Below are positions 1 to 8,570 of a DNA stretch of 64,000 bases, in pieces. Origin of the DNA: DATJPD01 sp035506575 (GTDB lineage Bacteria; Pseudomonadota; Alphaproteobacteria; CACIAM-22H2); contig DATJPD010000177.1 in the NCBI GenBank assembly GCA_035506575.1, positions 12,591-76,590 of the forward strand, read 5' to 3'. The notes under the pieces were generated by a model. That model was given only the letters and a program-made list of their open reading frames with translations. It was not told the DNA's origin and searched no databases. The stretch's first letter is position 1. Every line of letters begins with the position of its first letter. The position numbers were made by a program, and so were the translations under genes.

Positions 1-13
1 GCGGAGCCACGCG

Positions 14-1198
14 ATGAACGACCACGCCACCTCGATGGCCGCGTCCCCGGACCGCCTGCCGCATTATGTCAGCGACGCTCCGTTCGACCGGCGCGCCGCG
101 GAGCGCCTGTCGCCCGAGCTCGAGAAGTATTATCGCGCCTCGCAGTGGCGGATGATGTGGTGGAAGCTGAAACGGCACCGCGTGGCCGTCGCGTGCGGCA
201 TCGTCCTGCTGGTGATGTACGCCTCGATCTTCGTCAGCGAAATGATCGCTCCCTACAGCCTCTACACCCGCAACACCGATTTCATCTACGCGCCGCCGCA
301 GATGGTGCACCTGTTCGACAACGGCCGCTTCGTCGGTCCGTTCGTCTATGGGCTCGACTACCGGCTGGACATGGACAACCTGAAGCGCGTGTATACGCCC
401 GACCCCGCGAAGGTCGAACCCTTGCGGTTCTTCTGCCTGGGCGATGCGTACAACTGGTGGGGCCTCGTGCCCGGCCGGTTCCATCTGTTCTGCCCGGCCG
501 AGGGCGGCACGGTCTTCCTGCTCGGAACCGACCGGCTGGGCCGCGACATGTTCTCGCGCCTCGCCTACGGCGCCAGGATTTCGCTGACGATCGGCTTGAT
601 CGGTATTTCCTTGAGCTTCGTCGTCGGCATCACCTTGGGTGGAATCGCCGGCTATTACGGCGGCTGGCCCGACCATCTCGTCCAGCGTTCGATCGAGGTC
701 CTGCAGTCGTTTCCCAAGCTGCCGCTGTGGATGGCGCTGTCGGCGGCGCTGCCGGTGTCGTGGAGCCCGCTTTACGTCTATTTCGGCATCACGATCATCC
801 TCGGGCTCCTGACCTGGACGGGCCTGGCGCGCGCGGTGCGCTCGAAGCTCCTGTCGCTGCGCGAAGAAGATTTCTGCACGGCGGCGATCCTCATGGGTGC
901 GAAGCCGAAGCGCATCATCGGCCGCCATCTGCTGCCCAGCTTCATGAGCCACCTCATCGCGTCGGCGACCCTGCACATCCCGCAGATGATCCTGGGCGAG
1001 ACCGCCCTCTCGTTCCTCGGTCTCGGCCTCAGACCTCCGATCACCTCCTGGGGCGTGCTGCTCACCGAAGCCCAGAACATCAACGTGGTGGCGCTCTATC
1101 CGTGGCTGATGCTGCCGGTCATCCCGGTCATCATCACGGTGCTCGCGTTCAACTTCCTGGGCGACGGCCTGCGCGACGCGGCCGATCCGTACAAGTAG
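14..1198 (+). CDS. Peptide/nickel-type ABC transporter permease (DppC/OppC family)
   Basis: Inner-membrane permease of 394 aa for a peptide-type (Dpp/Opp) ABC importer. An N-terminal membrane helix lies near residues 55-80. A periplasmic insert of about 85 residues follows, then the LGTDxLGRD motif, then a multi-helix permease core with the ATPase-contact loop GAKPKRIIGRHLLP near residues 295-310. The ATG has GGAG 7 nt upstream. The partner DppB-like permease and binding protein are presumably just left of the window. The gene converges with the next one, stop to stop. The substrate cannot be read from sequence; the long loop fits the subgroup of OppC proteins with an extended N-terminal domain. 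Confidence 0.93.
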   Translation: MNDHATSMAASPDRLPHYVSDAPFDRRAAERLSPELEKYYRASQWRMMWWKLKRHRVAVACGIVLLVMYASIFVSEMIAPYSLYTRNTDFIYAPPQMVHLFDNGRFVGPFVYGLDYRLDMDNLKRVYTPDPAKVEPLRFFCLGDAYNWWGLVPGRFHLFCPAEGGTVFLLGTDRLGRDMFSRLAYGARISLTIGLIGISLSFVVGITLGGIAGYYGGWPDHLVQRSIEVLQSFPKLPLWMALSAALPVSWSPLYVYFGITIILGLLTWTGLARAVRSKLLSLREEDFCTAAILMGAKPKRIIGRHLLPSFMSHLIASATLHIPQMILGETALSFLGLGLRPPITSWGVLLTEAQNINVVALYPWLMLPVIPVIITVLAFNFLGDGLRDAADPYK

Positions 1199-1201
1199 GC
1201 G

Positions 1202-2035
1202 CTACAGCCGCTCCATCCACAGGCTGGACTCGAACGCGCCCGCCGCCAGCGGCAGGCGCACAAGCCCGCTGGCAGTGACGGCGTCGCGCATGCGCGTCGC
1301 CACCCATCGCGAGGACCACACCGGGCGCCAACGCCCGGCACCGAGAAGAACTGCGACCGCGTTCTGCTCGTTGTAGCCGCGCCATGCCCATTCGTCCGGA
1401 TACGCATCGGGCAGGAAGACATCGTGGAAATGGACGATCACGCCCGCCGCGAGGCGCGGCAGGATGCGGTTGAGGATGGTGTCGACATCGGTTCCGGGCA
1501 TCAGCACGTGGCTCGAGTCGACGAACAGAAGGTCGCCTGGGCCCAAGGTGCCGAACCGGTCGAGATCGACCGCCTGCAACGGCGCCTGCAGCCATTCGAG
1601 GTTCAATCCCGCGATCGGAGCGCGCGGCGCGGGGTCGATCGCCACCAGCCGGGTCGATAGCCCGCCATCGCGGATCGCGCGCGCCATGAACCGGGTCGAA
1701 TGCCCCGATCCGATCTCGATGATCGCGGACGGCCGGCGCTCGCGGACGAACGCGTACGCCATGGCGGCATCGAGCCGCGGGAACCAGTCCTGATCGATTC
1801 GCGGCTCCGGCGCCGGGCCGCGCAGACCGGCGAGAAGCTCCGCATGGCGGGCCATTGCGGCCAGAAGGTCGCGAAATTCCGGCACCGCGCCGCCGAACAT
1901 CGCTTCGAACGCGGGATAGTGCGCCGGCCCCTGTGTGCCGGCGTAACGCTGCGGGATGAAATAGCCGCGCCGCTGCCCGAGGAGCGTCGCGGCACCCAGC
2001 AGCCAGCGGCGCCACACGCCGCGTGCGGAGGTCAC
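1202..2035 (-). CDS. Class I SAM-dependent methyltransferase (Methyltransf_24-like)
   Basis: 277 aa, GTG start. The SAM-binding motif EIGSGH is at residues 107-112. An acidic strand-end (AIDP) follows, then FVDSSH and a late HFHDVF motif. These are features of the Methyltransf_24/cephalosporin-hydroxylase-like class I methyltransferases found in glycan and secondary-metabolite loci. It lies 5 bp downstream of the MBL-fold gene on the same strand, so the two are probably co-transcribed. The substrate is unknown. The presence of a methyltransferase fold is clear; its link to the glycosyltransferase island 3 kb away is inference. Confidence 0.8.
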   Translation of the reverse strand: MTSARGVWRRWLLGAATLLGQRRGYFIPQRYAGTQGPAHYPAFEAMFGGAVPEFRDLLAAMARHAELLAGLRGPAPEPRIDQDWFPRLDAAMAYAFVRERRPSAIIEIGSGHSTRFMARAIRDGGLSTRLVAIDPAPRAPIAGLNLEWLQAPLQAVDLDRFGTLGPGDLLFVDSSHVLMPGTDVDTILNRILPRLAAGVIVHFHDVFLPDAYPDEWAWRGYNEQNAVAVLLGAGRWRPVWSSRWVATRMRDAVTASGLVRLPLAAGAFESSLWMERL

Positions 2036-2040
2036 GGCGG

Positions 2041-2874
2041 CTACGGCGAGAGTATCAATCCCTCGCGCGCCACGATGGTACCGGGCCGGGCCTTGTCGGC
2101 TTCGGCAGCCACCTTGTCCATGAATGCGTCGTCATGCGAGGGATCGTGGTGGAATATGACAAGCCGTCCGACTTTCGCCCGCGTGCACAGGCGCACGCCT
2201 TCCTGCCAGCTCGAATGGCCCCAGCCGATGAAGTTGGGAAACTCCTGGTCGGTGTAGGTGGAGTCGTAGATCACGAGGTCGGCGCCGTCGATCAGCGCCA
2301 GGATGCTCGTGTCGGGCTGGTCCGGCTTGTGTTCGGTGTCGGTGACATAGCAGATGGACTTGCCCGCGTACTCGATGCGATAGGCCGTGGCGCGGTTCGG
2401 ATGGTTGAGCGGTGCCGTGCGCAGCTGGATTCCCGGCACCGGAACCAGGGTCTGGCCGCAATCGAAGTCGTTGAACGAAATCTCCGCGCCGAAAATGCTG
2501 ATGGGCACGGGAAAGAGCGGCTCCATCATCATCTCGGACAGGACCTGCTTCAGCGTGTAGTCGGGTTTCAGGTGGCCCGCCCAGAAGCGCAGCTTGTTGG
2601 TGCGCTTGTAGGCCGAGCTGAAAAACGGCAGCCCCTGGATGTGGTCGACATGCGTATGGGTAAAGTAGACGTCGGCATCCACGGTCCCGAGCCGGTCGAG
2701 ATGTGCGCCGAGCGGCCGTATGCCCGTGCCGGCGTCGAAAATCAGGAGACGGTCACCGCACCGAACCTCGAGGCACGACGTGTTGCCGCCATAGCGGGCC
2801 GTCGTGGCGCCGGGCGTCGGGATCGAGCCGCGCACTCCCCAAAACCGGACGAAGAAATTGCTTGCCGTCTCCAC
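2041..2874 (-). CDS. MBL-fold metallo-hydrolase (phosphodiesterase-like)
   Basis: 277 aa metallo-beta-lactamase-fold hydrolase. The N-terminal FWGVRGSIPTPG stretch and the metal motif HTHVDH (residues 73-78) are typical of the PhnP/RNase Z/class II cyclic-nucleotide phosphodiesterase side of the superfamily. A TDTEH motif and a late HSSWQE motif would supply further metal ligands. The GTG start is chosen because GGAGGA sits about 7 nt upstream. Its leader contains a perfect CRP-type palindrome about 100 bp from the start. The substrate is unproven. A cyclic nucleotide is one option, but other phosphodiesters are equally possible from sequence. Confidence 0.85.
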   Translation of the reverse strand: METASNFFVRFWGVRGSIPTPGATTARYGGNTSCLEVRCGDRLLIFDAGTGIRPLGAHLDRLGTVDADVYFTHTHVDHIQGLPFFSSAYKRTNKLRFWAGHLKPDYTLKQVLSEMMMEPLFPVPISIFGAEISFNDFDCGQTLVPVPGIQLRTAPLNHPNRATAYRIEYAGKSICYVTDTEHKPDQPDTSILALIDGADLVIYDSTYTDQEFPNFIGWGHSSWQEGVRLCTRAKVGRLVIFHHDPSHDDAFMDKVAAEADKARPGTIVAREGLILSP

Positions 2875-2970
2875 CCTAATCCTCCGAGGGGCTCACCCTA
2901 GTCCATTCAAGGGCATGGGCCCATCCCCCCGAACCGCCCCCAGCGTACCGGCTGCAGGTGGAGGGCGGGG

Positions 2971-2986
2971 TGTGACGGCCGTCACA
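2971..2986. promoter_or_regulatory. Perfect CRP/FNR-family-type palindrome upstream of MBL hydrolase
   Basis: The 16-bp perfect palindrome TGTGACGGCCGTCACA matches the CRP consensus TGTGA-N6-TCACA exactly. It lies in the 131-bp gap between the response regulator stop and the MBL hydrolase start, about 97 bp upstream of that start. The match is seen directly. That a CRP-family protein binds here is inference. Confidence 0.5.
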
Positions 2987-3005
2987 GGGCGCAAGACGAC
3001 CCGGA

Positions 3006-3692
3006 TTACGAAAGGTTAAGACGATAGCCCCCTGGCGCCGTGATGAGGATCTCGGCGCGCGCCGGATCCCGTTCGATCTTCTGCCGCAGGCGATAGACGT
3101 GGGTCTCGAGAGTATGCGTGTTGACGCCGGCGTTGTATCCCCAAACCTCGCCGAGCAGGGTCTCGCGCGACACCGGTTTGTCGCCAGCGCGATAGAGGAA
3201 CCGCAGGATGGCCACTTCCTTTTCGGTGAGCCGCACCTTCTTTCGCGACCCGTTTTCGACCAGAACCTTGGCGGTCGGATGGAAGCTGAAAGGCCCGATG
3301 GTGAACACCGCATCGGTCGACGCCTCGTGGCTGCGCAGCTGCGCATGCAGACGGGCCACTAGGACGCCGAGGCGGAACGGCTTGGTCACGTAATCGTTGG
3401 CGCCGGCATCGAGGCCTGTGATGGTGTCGGTCTCGCCGGCGGCGGCGGTCAGCATGATGATGGGCATGCTCGCGCCGTGCTCGCGCATCTGCCGGCAGAT
3501 GTCGCGGCCGTCGATATCGGGCAGCCCCACGTCGAGGAGAACGGCGTCAAAGCGGCCGGAGCGTACCACCTCGAGCGCGGCTGTACCCGAGCCGACCTGT
3601 ACGGTCTCGAACTCCGGCGTCAGCTGTTCGGCCAACGACTGGCGCAAGGTGGCGTCGTCATCGACCAGCAAGATCCGTTTTTGGGCTGCCAT
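3006..3692 (-). CDS. OmpR-family response regulator
   Basis: 228 aa two-component response regulator. The receiver domain (about 1-118) has acidic residues D11 and D12, phospho-acceptor D54, T82 and K104. A C-terminal OmpR/PhoB winged helix (about 130-226) follows, with the recognition region ending in the usual GYRL turn. It should bind DNA as a phosphorylation-driven dimer. No histidine kinase gene is adjacent or elsewhere in the window, so the partner is encoded elsewhere. It is divergent from the Ala/Pro-rich protein across a 151-bp gap holding short repeats that could be its own sites. Confidence 0.95.
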   Translation of the reverse strand: MAAQKRILLVDDDATLRQSLAEQLTPEFETVQVGSGTAALEVVRSGRFDAVLLDVGLPDIDGRDICRQMREHGASMPIIMLTAAAGETDTITGLDAGANDYVTKPFRLGVLVARLHAQLRSHEASTDAVFTIGPFSFHPTAKVLVENGSRKKVRLTEKEVAILRFLYRAGDKPVSRETLLGEVWGYNAGVNTHTLETHVYRLRQKIERDPARAEILITAPGGYRLNLS

Positions 3693-3751
3693 CTGGCGCT
3701 TTTACCATGCCGCCGGCAGCCGTCCCAAGTCGGCAAAGGGCAGGGCAGGTC

Positions 3752-3816
3752 GGAAAATCTTGCCGGGGCGGCCAAAAATTCCGAATCAAGCCGCTGATTT
3801 TCAATGGAAAATCGTG
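3752..3816. promoter_or_regulatory. Candidate operator repeats in the divergent response-regulator/3844 promoter region
   Basis: GGAAAATC occurs twice in the same orientation, at 3752-3759 and 3806-3813, spaced 54 bp (about five helical turns). The second copy is also the right arm of a perfect inverted repeat, GATTTTC-AATG-GAAAATC (3796-3813). OmpR-family regulators commonly bind direct repeats, so autoregulation is plausible but unproven. Confidence 0.3.
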
Positions 3817-3843
3817 GTCTGCCGTTTGCTTATTGAGGAGCAA

Positions 3844-4788
3844 ATGGCAAGCGTCACAAGCATTGCCGCACCCGGACCCGCGGCCGTGAGCACAGCCGCG
3901 CCGGCGTCGGCTGGCATAATCGACATCGGTGATCCGACCAAGATGCCGGATCACAGCGTGTCGTTTTCGGACGTTTTGTCTACGCTCAATCCGCTGCAGT
4001 ACATCCCGATCATCGGGAGCGTCTACCGGGCGATCACAGGCGATGCGGCACCGCAGGCCGCACAGGTCCTGGGGGGTGCCCTGCTGGGCGGCCCGCTGGG
4101 GCTGATCGCATCGGCGGCCAGCGCCATCGTCGAGCAATCGACCGGCAAGGACGCCGGCCAGCACGTCATCGCCATGCTCTTGCCGCAAGGCGATGCGCCG
4201 CCGGCGACCCCGCAAAACCAGCGCTATGCAGCGGACACGTCTGCAGCGTCGACGCCTGTCGCCGCCGCACCGGCTGACACGGCGCCCGCGCACCGCACCG
4301 CGGACGCAACCCCAGCCCCCGCTTCCGCCGGCGTCGCAACGGCGCCCGACGTGGCCTCATCACCGGCCCAACCGCAGCCGGCAGCAGCACCGGCGGGCAC
4401 ACTCGCCGCGGCGCCGCCCGCGATGTCGCCCCCGGCAGCGGCCGCGATCGGCACGGCAGCACCCGGCCCCGCGAAGCCGGCCGGTGCGGGCTACACGCTC
4501 GCCGATTACCGGAATTTTGCCGGAAGCGGAATGCCGCCGCCGCCGAACGGCAACGTCCAGCGCACGGCCCTGGTCCCGCTTCAGACGACGATCCCGCTGC
4601 CAAGCGACGTCTCGCGGACGCCCGTGGTACCCGTCGCCGTGCAGACTCCCAGCAACGTCGCACCCGCCCCCGCCGCAACGCCCGCGGTCCAGCCTCAGGA
4701 TACCTGGGTCTCCCAAGCTATGATGCACGGTCTCGACCGCTATCGGGAGATGATGCGGCAGCAGGAACAGCAGCAGCCAGGAACGTAG
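3844..4788 (+). CDS. Ala/Pro-rich hypothetical protein with conserved N-terminal hydrophobic segment
   Basis: 314 aa, function not recognised. The start is placed at 3844 because GAGGAG lies 3 nt upstream and the open frame before it runs antisense through the response regulator. Residues about 35-100 form an ordered, hydrophobic block (SFSDVLSTLNPLQYIPIIG, YRAITGD, then a Gly/Ala-rich helix). A low-complexity Ala/Pro/Thr linker covers about 110-215, a short ordered segment contains YTLADYRNFAG, and a C-terminal Gln/Met-rich helix ends the protein. There is no signal peptide. The N-terminal block resembles one I associate with uncharacterised alphaproteobacterial proteins. It is divergent from the response regulator and may be its target. 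Confidence 0.7.
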   Translation: MASVTSIAAPGPAAVSTAAPASAGIIDIGDPTKMPDHSVSFSDVLSTLNPLQYIPIIGSVYRAITGDAAPQAAQVLGGALLGGPLGLIASAASAIVEQSTGKDAGQHVIAMLLPQGDAPPATPQNQRYAADTSAASTPVAAAPADTAPAHRTADATPAPASAGVATAPDVASSPAQPQPAAAPAGTLAAAPPAMSPPAAAAIGTAAPGPAKPAGAGYTLADYRNFAGSGMPPPPNGNVQRTALVPLQTTIPLPSDVSRTPVVPVAVQTPSNVAPAPAATPAVQPQDTWVSQAMMHGLDRYREMMRQQEQQQPGT

Positions 4789-4911
4789 GCCGCGTCACGG
4801 CCTTGCAGCAGGTGGGGGCGCAGCGGGTCTTGCCGGCGGGTCGCGGCGTCTCTCATCTGCTATAACTCGGCGAATCGCCCCGAGTGAGGCTCGCAAATCG
4901 CCGCCCCTTCC

Positions 4912-6894
4912 ATGCCGCACCCCGCCTCGCCGACCGCAACCGCCGCGGAGGCGCTATTTCAGCAGGGCATCGAGGCGCACCGCGCCGGCCGCCTCGATGA
5001 CGCCGAGCGCCTGTATCGCCAGACTCTCGCGATCGACGCCGGCCACGCGCCGGCACTCGTCCATCTCGGTCTGATCGCACAGGCCCACCGATCACTCGAT
5101 GCGGCAGAGGCGCTGCTGAAGCGCGCTCTCGACCTGCAGCCGCGTCTGGCGGAAGCGCATTTCCATCTCGGGAATCTGTATCGCGCCTGCGGGCAAACGG
5201 CAGACGCCGAGCGCTGCTACAGGGCCGCGATCGACTGTGCCCCCTTGTATCTGGAGGCGCACAACAATCTCGGTTATGCGCTGGTCCAGATGGGACGCGC
5301 CGAAGACGCGGCGGAGTGCTTCCGGCGCGCGCTCGCAATCGACCCCGATTACGAAGGGGCGCTGACGAATCTTGGCAATCTCCTGCGCGAGCAGGGCAAC
5401 GCTGACGACGCACTCGCCTATTTGCAGGCGGCCGCGACGTTGAAGCCGACCTCCGCGCCCGCTCAGAACAACCTCGGCAACGCGTACAAGGATCTCGGGC
5501 GACTGGATGAGGCGATCGCGAGCTACCGACGCGCCGTCGAGCTTGCCCCGAAGTCGGCCGAGCTGCACAGCAATCTCGGAATCGTCCTGCAGAAGCTCGG
5601 CGACATCCCGGGCGCCATCGTCAGTTTCCGGCACGCGCTGCACCTGCGCCCGAACTCGGCGAACGCCTACCGCAATCTTCTTTCCGCCATGCTGTTCGAC
5701 CCGGAGACCTCGCCCGCGGCGCTGTTCGCGGAGCATCGGCGCTTCGGAGCGCTGTTTTCGCGCCCACGCCACGAGACCGGCTGGAGTATCTCGCGTGATC
5801 CGGAGCGGCGGCTGCGCGTAGGCTTCGTGTCGTCCGATTTCCACGACCATCCGGTGGCCCGCAACCTGATGCCCGTCTTGCATCACCTGGACCGGTCGGC
5901 ATTCGAGGTCTTTCTCTATTCGGCGAATCCCGCGAGCGACGCCCTCACCGCCCAGATCCGCTCCATGGCCGATGGGTGGCGACAGATCGCCGGCGAGCCC
6001 GACGAGGCCGCCGCCGCCCGCATCCGGGCCGACGGCATAGACATCCTGGTTTTGCTGGCCGGCCGCTTTGACCGCAACCGGCCGCTGATTGCCACCTATC
6101 GGCCGGCTCCCGTTCAGGTGAGCTTCCACGATCCCGCGACGAGCGGCCTCGATTCGATCGATTATCTGCTGAGCGACCGTTTTCTGACGCCGCGGGACAC
6201 GACCGAGCAGTTCGTCGAACGGGTGTTCTGCCTGCCGCATTTTTACGTGCATCCCCCGCTCACGTCGGCGCCGCCCGCCGAGGCGCCGGCGTTTCGCAGG
6301 AACGGATATGTGACGTTCGGCTCCTGCAACAAGCCGTCCAAGCTCAATGACGAAGTCTTGCGGATTTGGGCGGAGCTGCTGCGCCGGGTTCCGGACTCGC
6401 GACTGCTCCTCAAATACCGGAATCAGTTCGTATCGCCGGCGGTCCGGGAGCGCGTCATGGCGGCGATGCGCGCGGCCGGCGTCGACCTGGGGCGCGTCCT
6501 GATGCAAGGCGAGAGCGAAAGCTTCGCGCGCCATTTGCGGTCCTACAACGCCATCGACGTCGCCCTGGACCCGTTTCCGTTCACGGGCTCGACGACGAGC
6601 TTCGAGGCGCTGTGGATGGGGGTGCCGGTCGTCACTCTCGCCGGAGAGGTCATGGCCGCGCGATGGACGGCGGCCATGCTGCACGCGCTCGATCTCGACG
6701 AACTGGTGGCGCACAGCCCCGATGAGTATATCGGCCTGGCCGCGCGGATGGCCGGCGACTCCTCTTCGCTGGAGCGGCTGCGTTCGAGCTTGCGCGCCCG
6801 CGTCGAAGCATCGCCGCTGTGCGATGGAGCCGGTCGCGCCCGCCAGATCGGCCGTTTCCTGCGCGCCGCGTGGCGGCGCTGGTGCCGCGGCTGA
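4912..6894 (+). CDS. TPR-repeat O-linked GlcNAc transferase-like protein (SPINDLY/GT41)
   Basis: 660 aa cytoplasmic GT41 enzyme, first gene of a five-gene operon. About seven TPR units fill residues 8-280 and should bind the acceptor protein. The catalytic region has the OGT-type FHDHP histidine (H313), a GRFDRNRP segment at 384-391 where canonical members have GHT, the OGT-equivalent lysine K477 (PSKLND), and the UDP-site block FTGSTTSFEALWMGVP near 553-570. The tail ends in WRRWC. GT41 members transfer GlcNAc, fucose or other sugars from nucleotide donors to Ser/Thr. Donor and target here are unknown. Its stop overlaps the next start (TGATG). Confidence 0.92.
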   Translation: MPHPASPTATAAEALFQQGIEAHRAGRLDDAERLYRQTLAIDAGHAPALVHLGLIAQAHRSLDAAEALLKRALDLQPRLAEAHFHLGNLYRACGQTADAERCYRAAIDCAPLYLEAHNNLGYALVQMGRAEDAAECFRRALAIDPDYEGALTNLGNLLREQGNADDALAYLQAAATLKPTSAPAQNNLGNAYKDLGRLDEAIASYRRAVELAPKSAELHSNLGIVLQKLGDIPGAIVSFRHALHLRPNSANAYRNLLSAMLFDPETSPAALFAEHRRFGALFSRPRHETGWSISRDPERRLRVGFVSSDFHDHPVARNLMPVLHHLDRSAFEVFLYSANPASDALTAQIRSMADGWRQIAGEPDEAAAARIRADGIDILVLLAGRFDRNRPLIATYRPAPVQVSFHDPATSGLDSIDYLLSDRFLTPRDTTEQFVERVFCLPHFYVHPPLTSAPPAEAPAFRRNGYVTFGSCNKPSKLNDEVLRIWAELLRRVPDSRLLLKYRNQFVSPAVRERVMAAMRAAGVDLGRVLMQGESESFARHLRSYNAIDVALDPFPFTGSTTSFEALWMGVPVVTLAGEVMAARWTAAMLHALDLDELVAHSPDEYIGLAARMAGDSSSLERLRSSLRARVEASPLCDGAGRARQIGRFLRAAWRRWCRG

Positions 6895-8564
6895 TGGACC
6901 AGGTCGTCCAGCAGGCGCAGCGCCTGATCGCGGCCGGCCGGCGGACCGAGGCCATCGGCGCCCTGGTCGGCGGGCTCGCAGAGCGGCGCGGCGGGGCCGA
7001 TGCCGCGCGGTGGCTGGCGCGACTGCTGGGGGCTTATCGGCTCGAACCGTCGCCCACAGTCGAGGCCGCGATCCGGGTGGCCAGCGAGTTCGAGGAGGTC
7101 GACCTGCAGCCGCTGGTGCGCTCGGTGGTCGATTGTTTGCTGGCGAAGCCGCAATGGAAGCCGTTGACAGCGGCGAGCGATGACGATCTCCGCCGGCGCA
7201 TCGCCACGTGCCTGGACGCGGGAGGGATCGCACCGTTCGACGATCCTCTCCTGCGAAAGATCCTGGTGCGCGGGGTCTGCCACGATGTGCCGCTCGAGCG
7301 CATCCTGCTGGCACTCCGGGCCAGCCTCGCGAGCCGCGCGCCCGAGACGCTTCCCTCCGGCTGGCAGGACGTGGCGCACGGGTTGGCCTGTCAGGCCGCG
7401 AACAACGAATATGCCTGGCCGGCCGAGCCGGCGGAGGAGCATGCGGTCGAGCGGCTGGTCGAGCGGATCGCCGGTGCTGCTTCGCCCGACGATTCGGACG
7501 TCCTGCGGGCGGCCATGTATCGCGCGCCCGCGACCCTCCCCGGATTCCCTCTTTGGCGGTCTCGCCTGACCAGTCCCGCGGTGCGCGCTGTCCTTGCCGC
7601 GACGGAGGGAGACAGCGGAACCCCCAGCCAGTCCATCCGCAAGCTGGGTCGTGCGCAGGGCAGCGGATCGCAGCGCGTGCAGACGCAGTACGAAGAAAGC
7701 CCTTATCCGCGATGGCTCGCCCTCAACCCGCCGCTGGCGGGAGAGCGGCGCGCGCGGCTACTGGCGCGCTGTCTGCCCGCCGATCGCGCGCGGTTCGAGG
7801 GCCCGATCGATGTCCTGATCGCGGGCTGCGGCACCGGCCGCCAGGCGATCACCGCCGCCTTGGGTTACGGCCAGCCGCTCCGCCTCACCGCGGTCGACTT
7901 GAGTGCCGCCAGTCTCGCCTACGCCGCGCGCATGGCGCGCCGCTATGGCACCGTGCCCATAGAGTTCGTGCAGCTCGATCTGCTGGACGCCGACCGGCTG
8001 GACCGCGACTTCGACGTCATCGAGGCGATCGGGGTCCTCCATCACCTGGCCGATCCCATGGCCGGCTGGCGCGCCTTGGCCCGGCGCCTGAAGCCCGGCG
8101 GGCTGATGAATGTGGCACTCTACAGCGAACGCGGCCGGCAGGACGTCGTGGCCGCGCGGCGCGCCATCGCAGCGCTTGCCATCGAGCCCACGCCCGAGGG
8201 GATACGGCGGCTCCGGCGGCTCGTTCTCGATGCGCCCGCCGACGCACAGGACTGGCGGACAACCGTCCGGCGCTTTACGGACTTCTTCACCCTGAGTGGC
8301 TGCCGCGACCTTCTGTTCAACGTGCTGGAGCACCGGTTCACGCCGCTGGCCGTCCACTCGATGCTAGCCGAGCTCGGCCTCGAGCTCGTGAGCGTCGACG
8401 TGCCGGCGGCCACCTTGGCCAGATATCGCGCCCGTTTTTCCGGGGATCCGGCGGGACTGGACCTGCGACTGTGGGATCAATTCGAGGTCGACAACCCAAC
8501 CCTTTTTTCAGGCATGATCGGGCTTTGGTGCCGCAACCGCACGTCGTCGAGCGAAAGGACCTAG
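6894..8564 (+). CDS. Class I methyltransferase with long helical N-terminal domain
   Basis: 556 aa, start at 6894 by overlap with the preceding stop (TGATG), implying translational coupling. Residues 1-260 are helical and repeat-like but not clean TPRs. A YPRW motif precedes the methyltransferase domain, with SAM motif AGCGTG at 310-315, AVDLS, and a GVLHHL post-II motif. The same YxRW...AGCGS/T architecture recurs in the gene at 30611-31885. The intimate packing between two GT41 genes suggests it acts on the same glycoprotein or glycan, for example by O- or N-methylating a sugar or side chain; that is inference. Confidence 0.82.
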   Translation: MDQVVQQAQRLIAAGRRTEAIGALVGGLAERRGGADAARWLARLLGAYRLEPSPTVEAAIRVASEFEEVDLQPLVRSVVDCLLAKPQWKPLTAASDDDLRRRIATCLDAGGIAPFDDPLLRKILVRGVCHDVPLERILLALRASLASRAPETLPSGWQDVAHGLACQAANNEYAWPAEPAEEHAVERLVERIAGAASPDDSDVLRAAMYRAPATLPGFPLWRSRLTSPAVRAVLAATEGDSGTPSQSIRKLGRAQGSGSQRVQTQYEESPYPRWLALNPPLAGERRARLLARCLPADRARFEGPIDVLIAGCGTGRQAITAALGYGQPLRLTAVDLSAASLAYAARMARRYGTVPIEFVQLDLLDADRLDRDFDVIEAIGVLHHLADPMAGWRALARRLKPGGLMNVALYSERGRQDVVAARRAIAALAIEPTPEGIRRLRRLVLDAPADAQDWRTTVRRFTDFFTLSGCRDLLFNVLEHRFTPLAVHSMLAELGLELVSVDVPAATLARYRARFSGDPAGLDLRLWDQFEVDNPTLFSGMIGLWCRNRTSSSERT

Positions 8565-8570
8565 CCCCGT

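Noticed and set aside
5092..7314. 740-aa open frame on the minus strand across the first GT41 gene
   Set aside because: It is antisense to a gene with clear TPR and catalytic motifs, is rich in Arg/Gly/Pro with no recognisable domain, and is typical of shadow frames in high-GC DNA.
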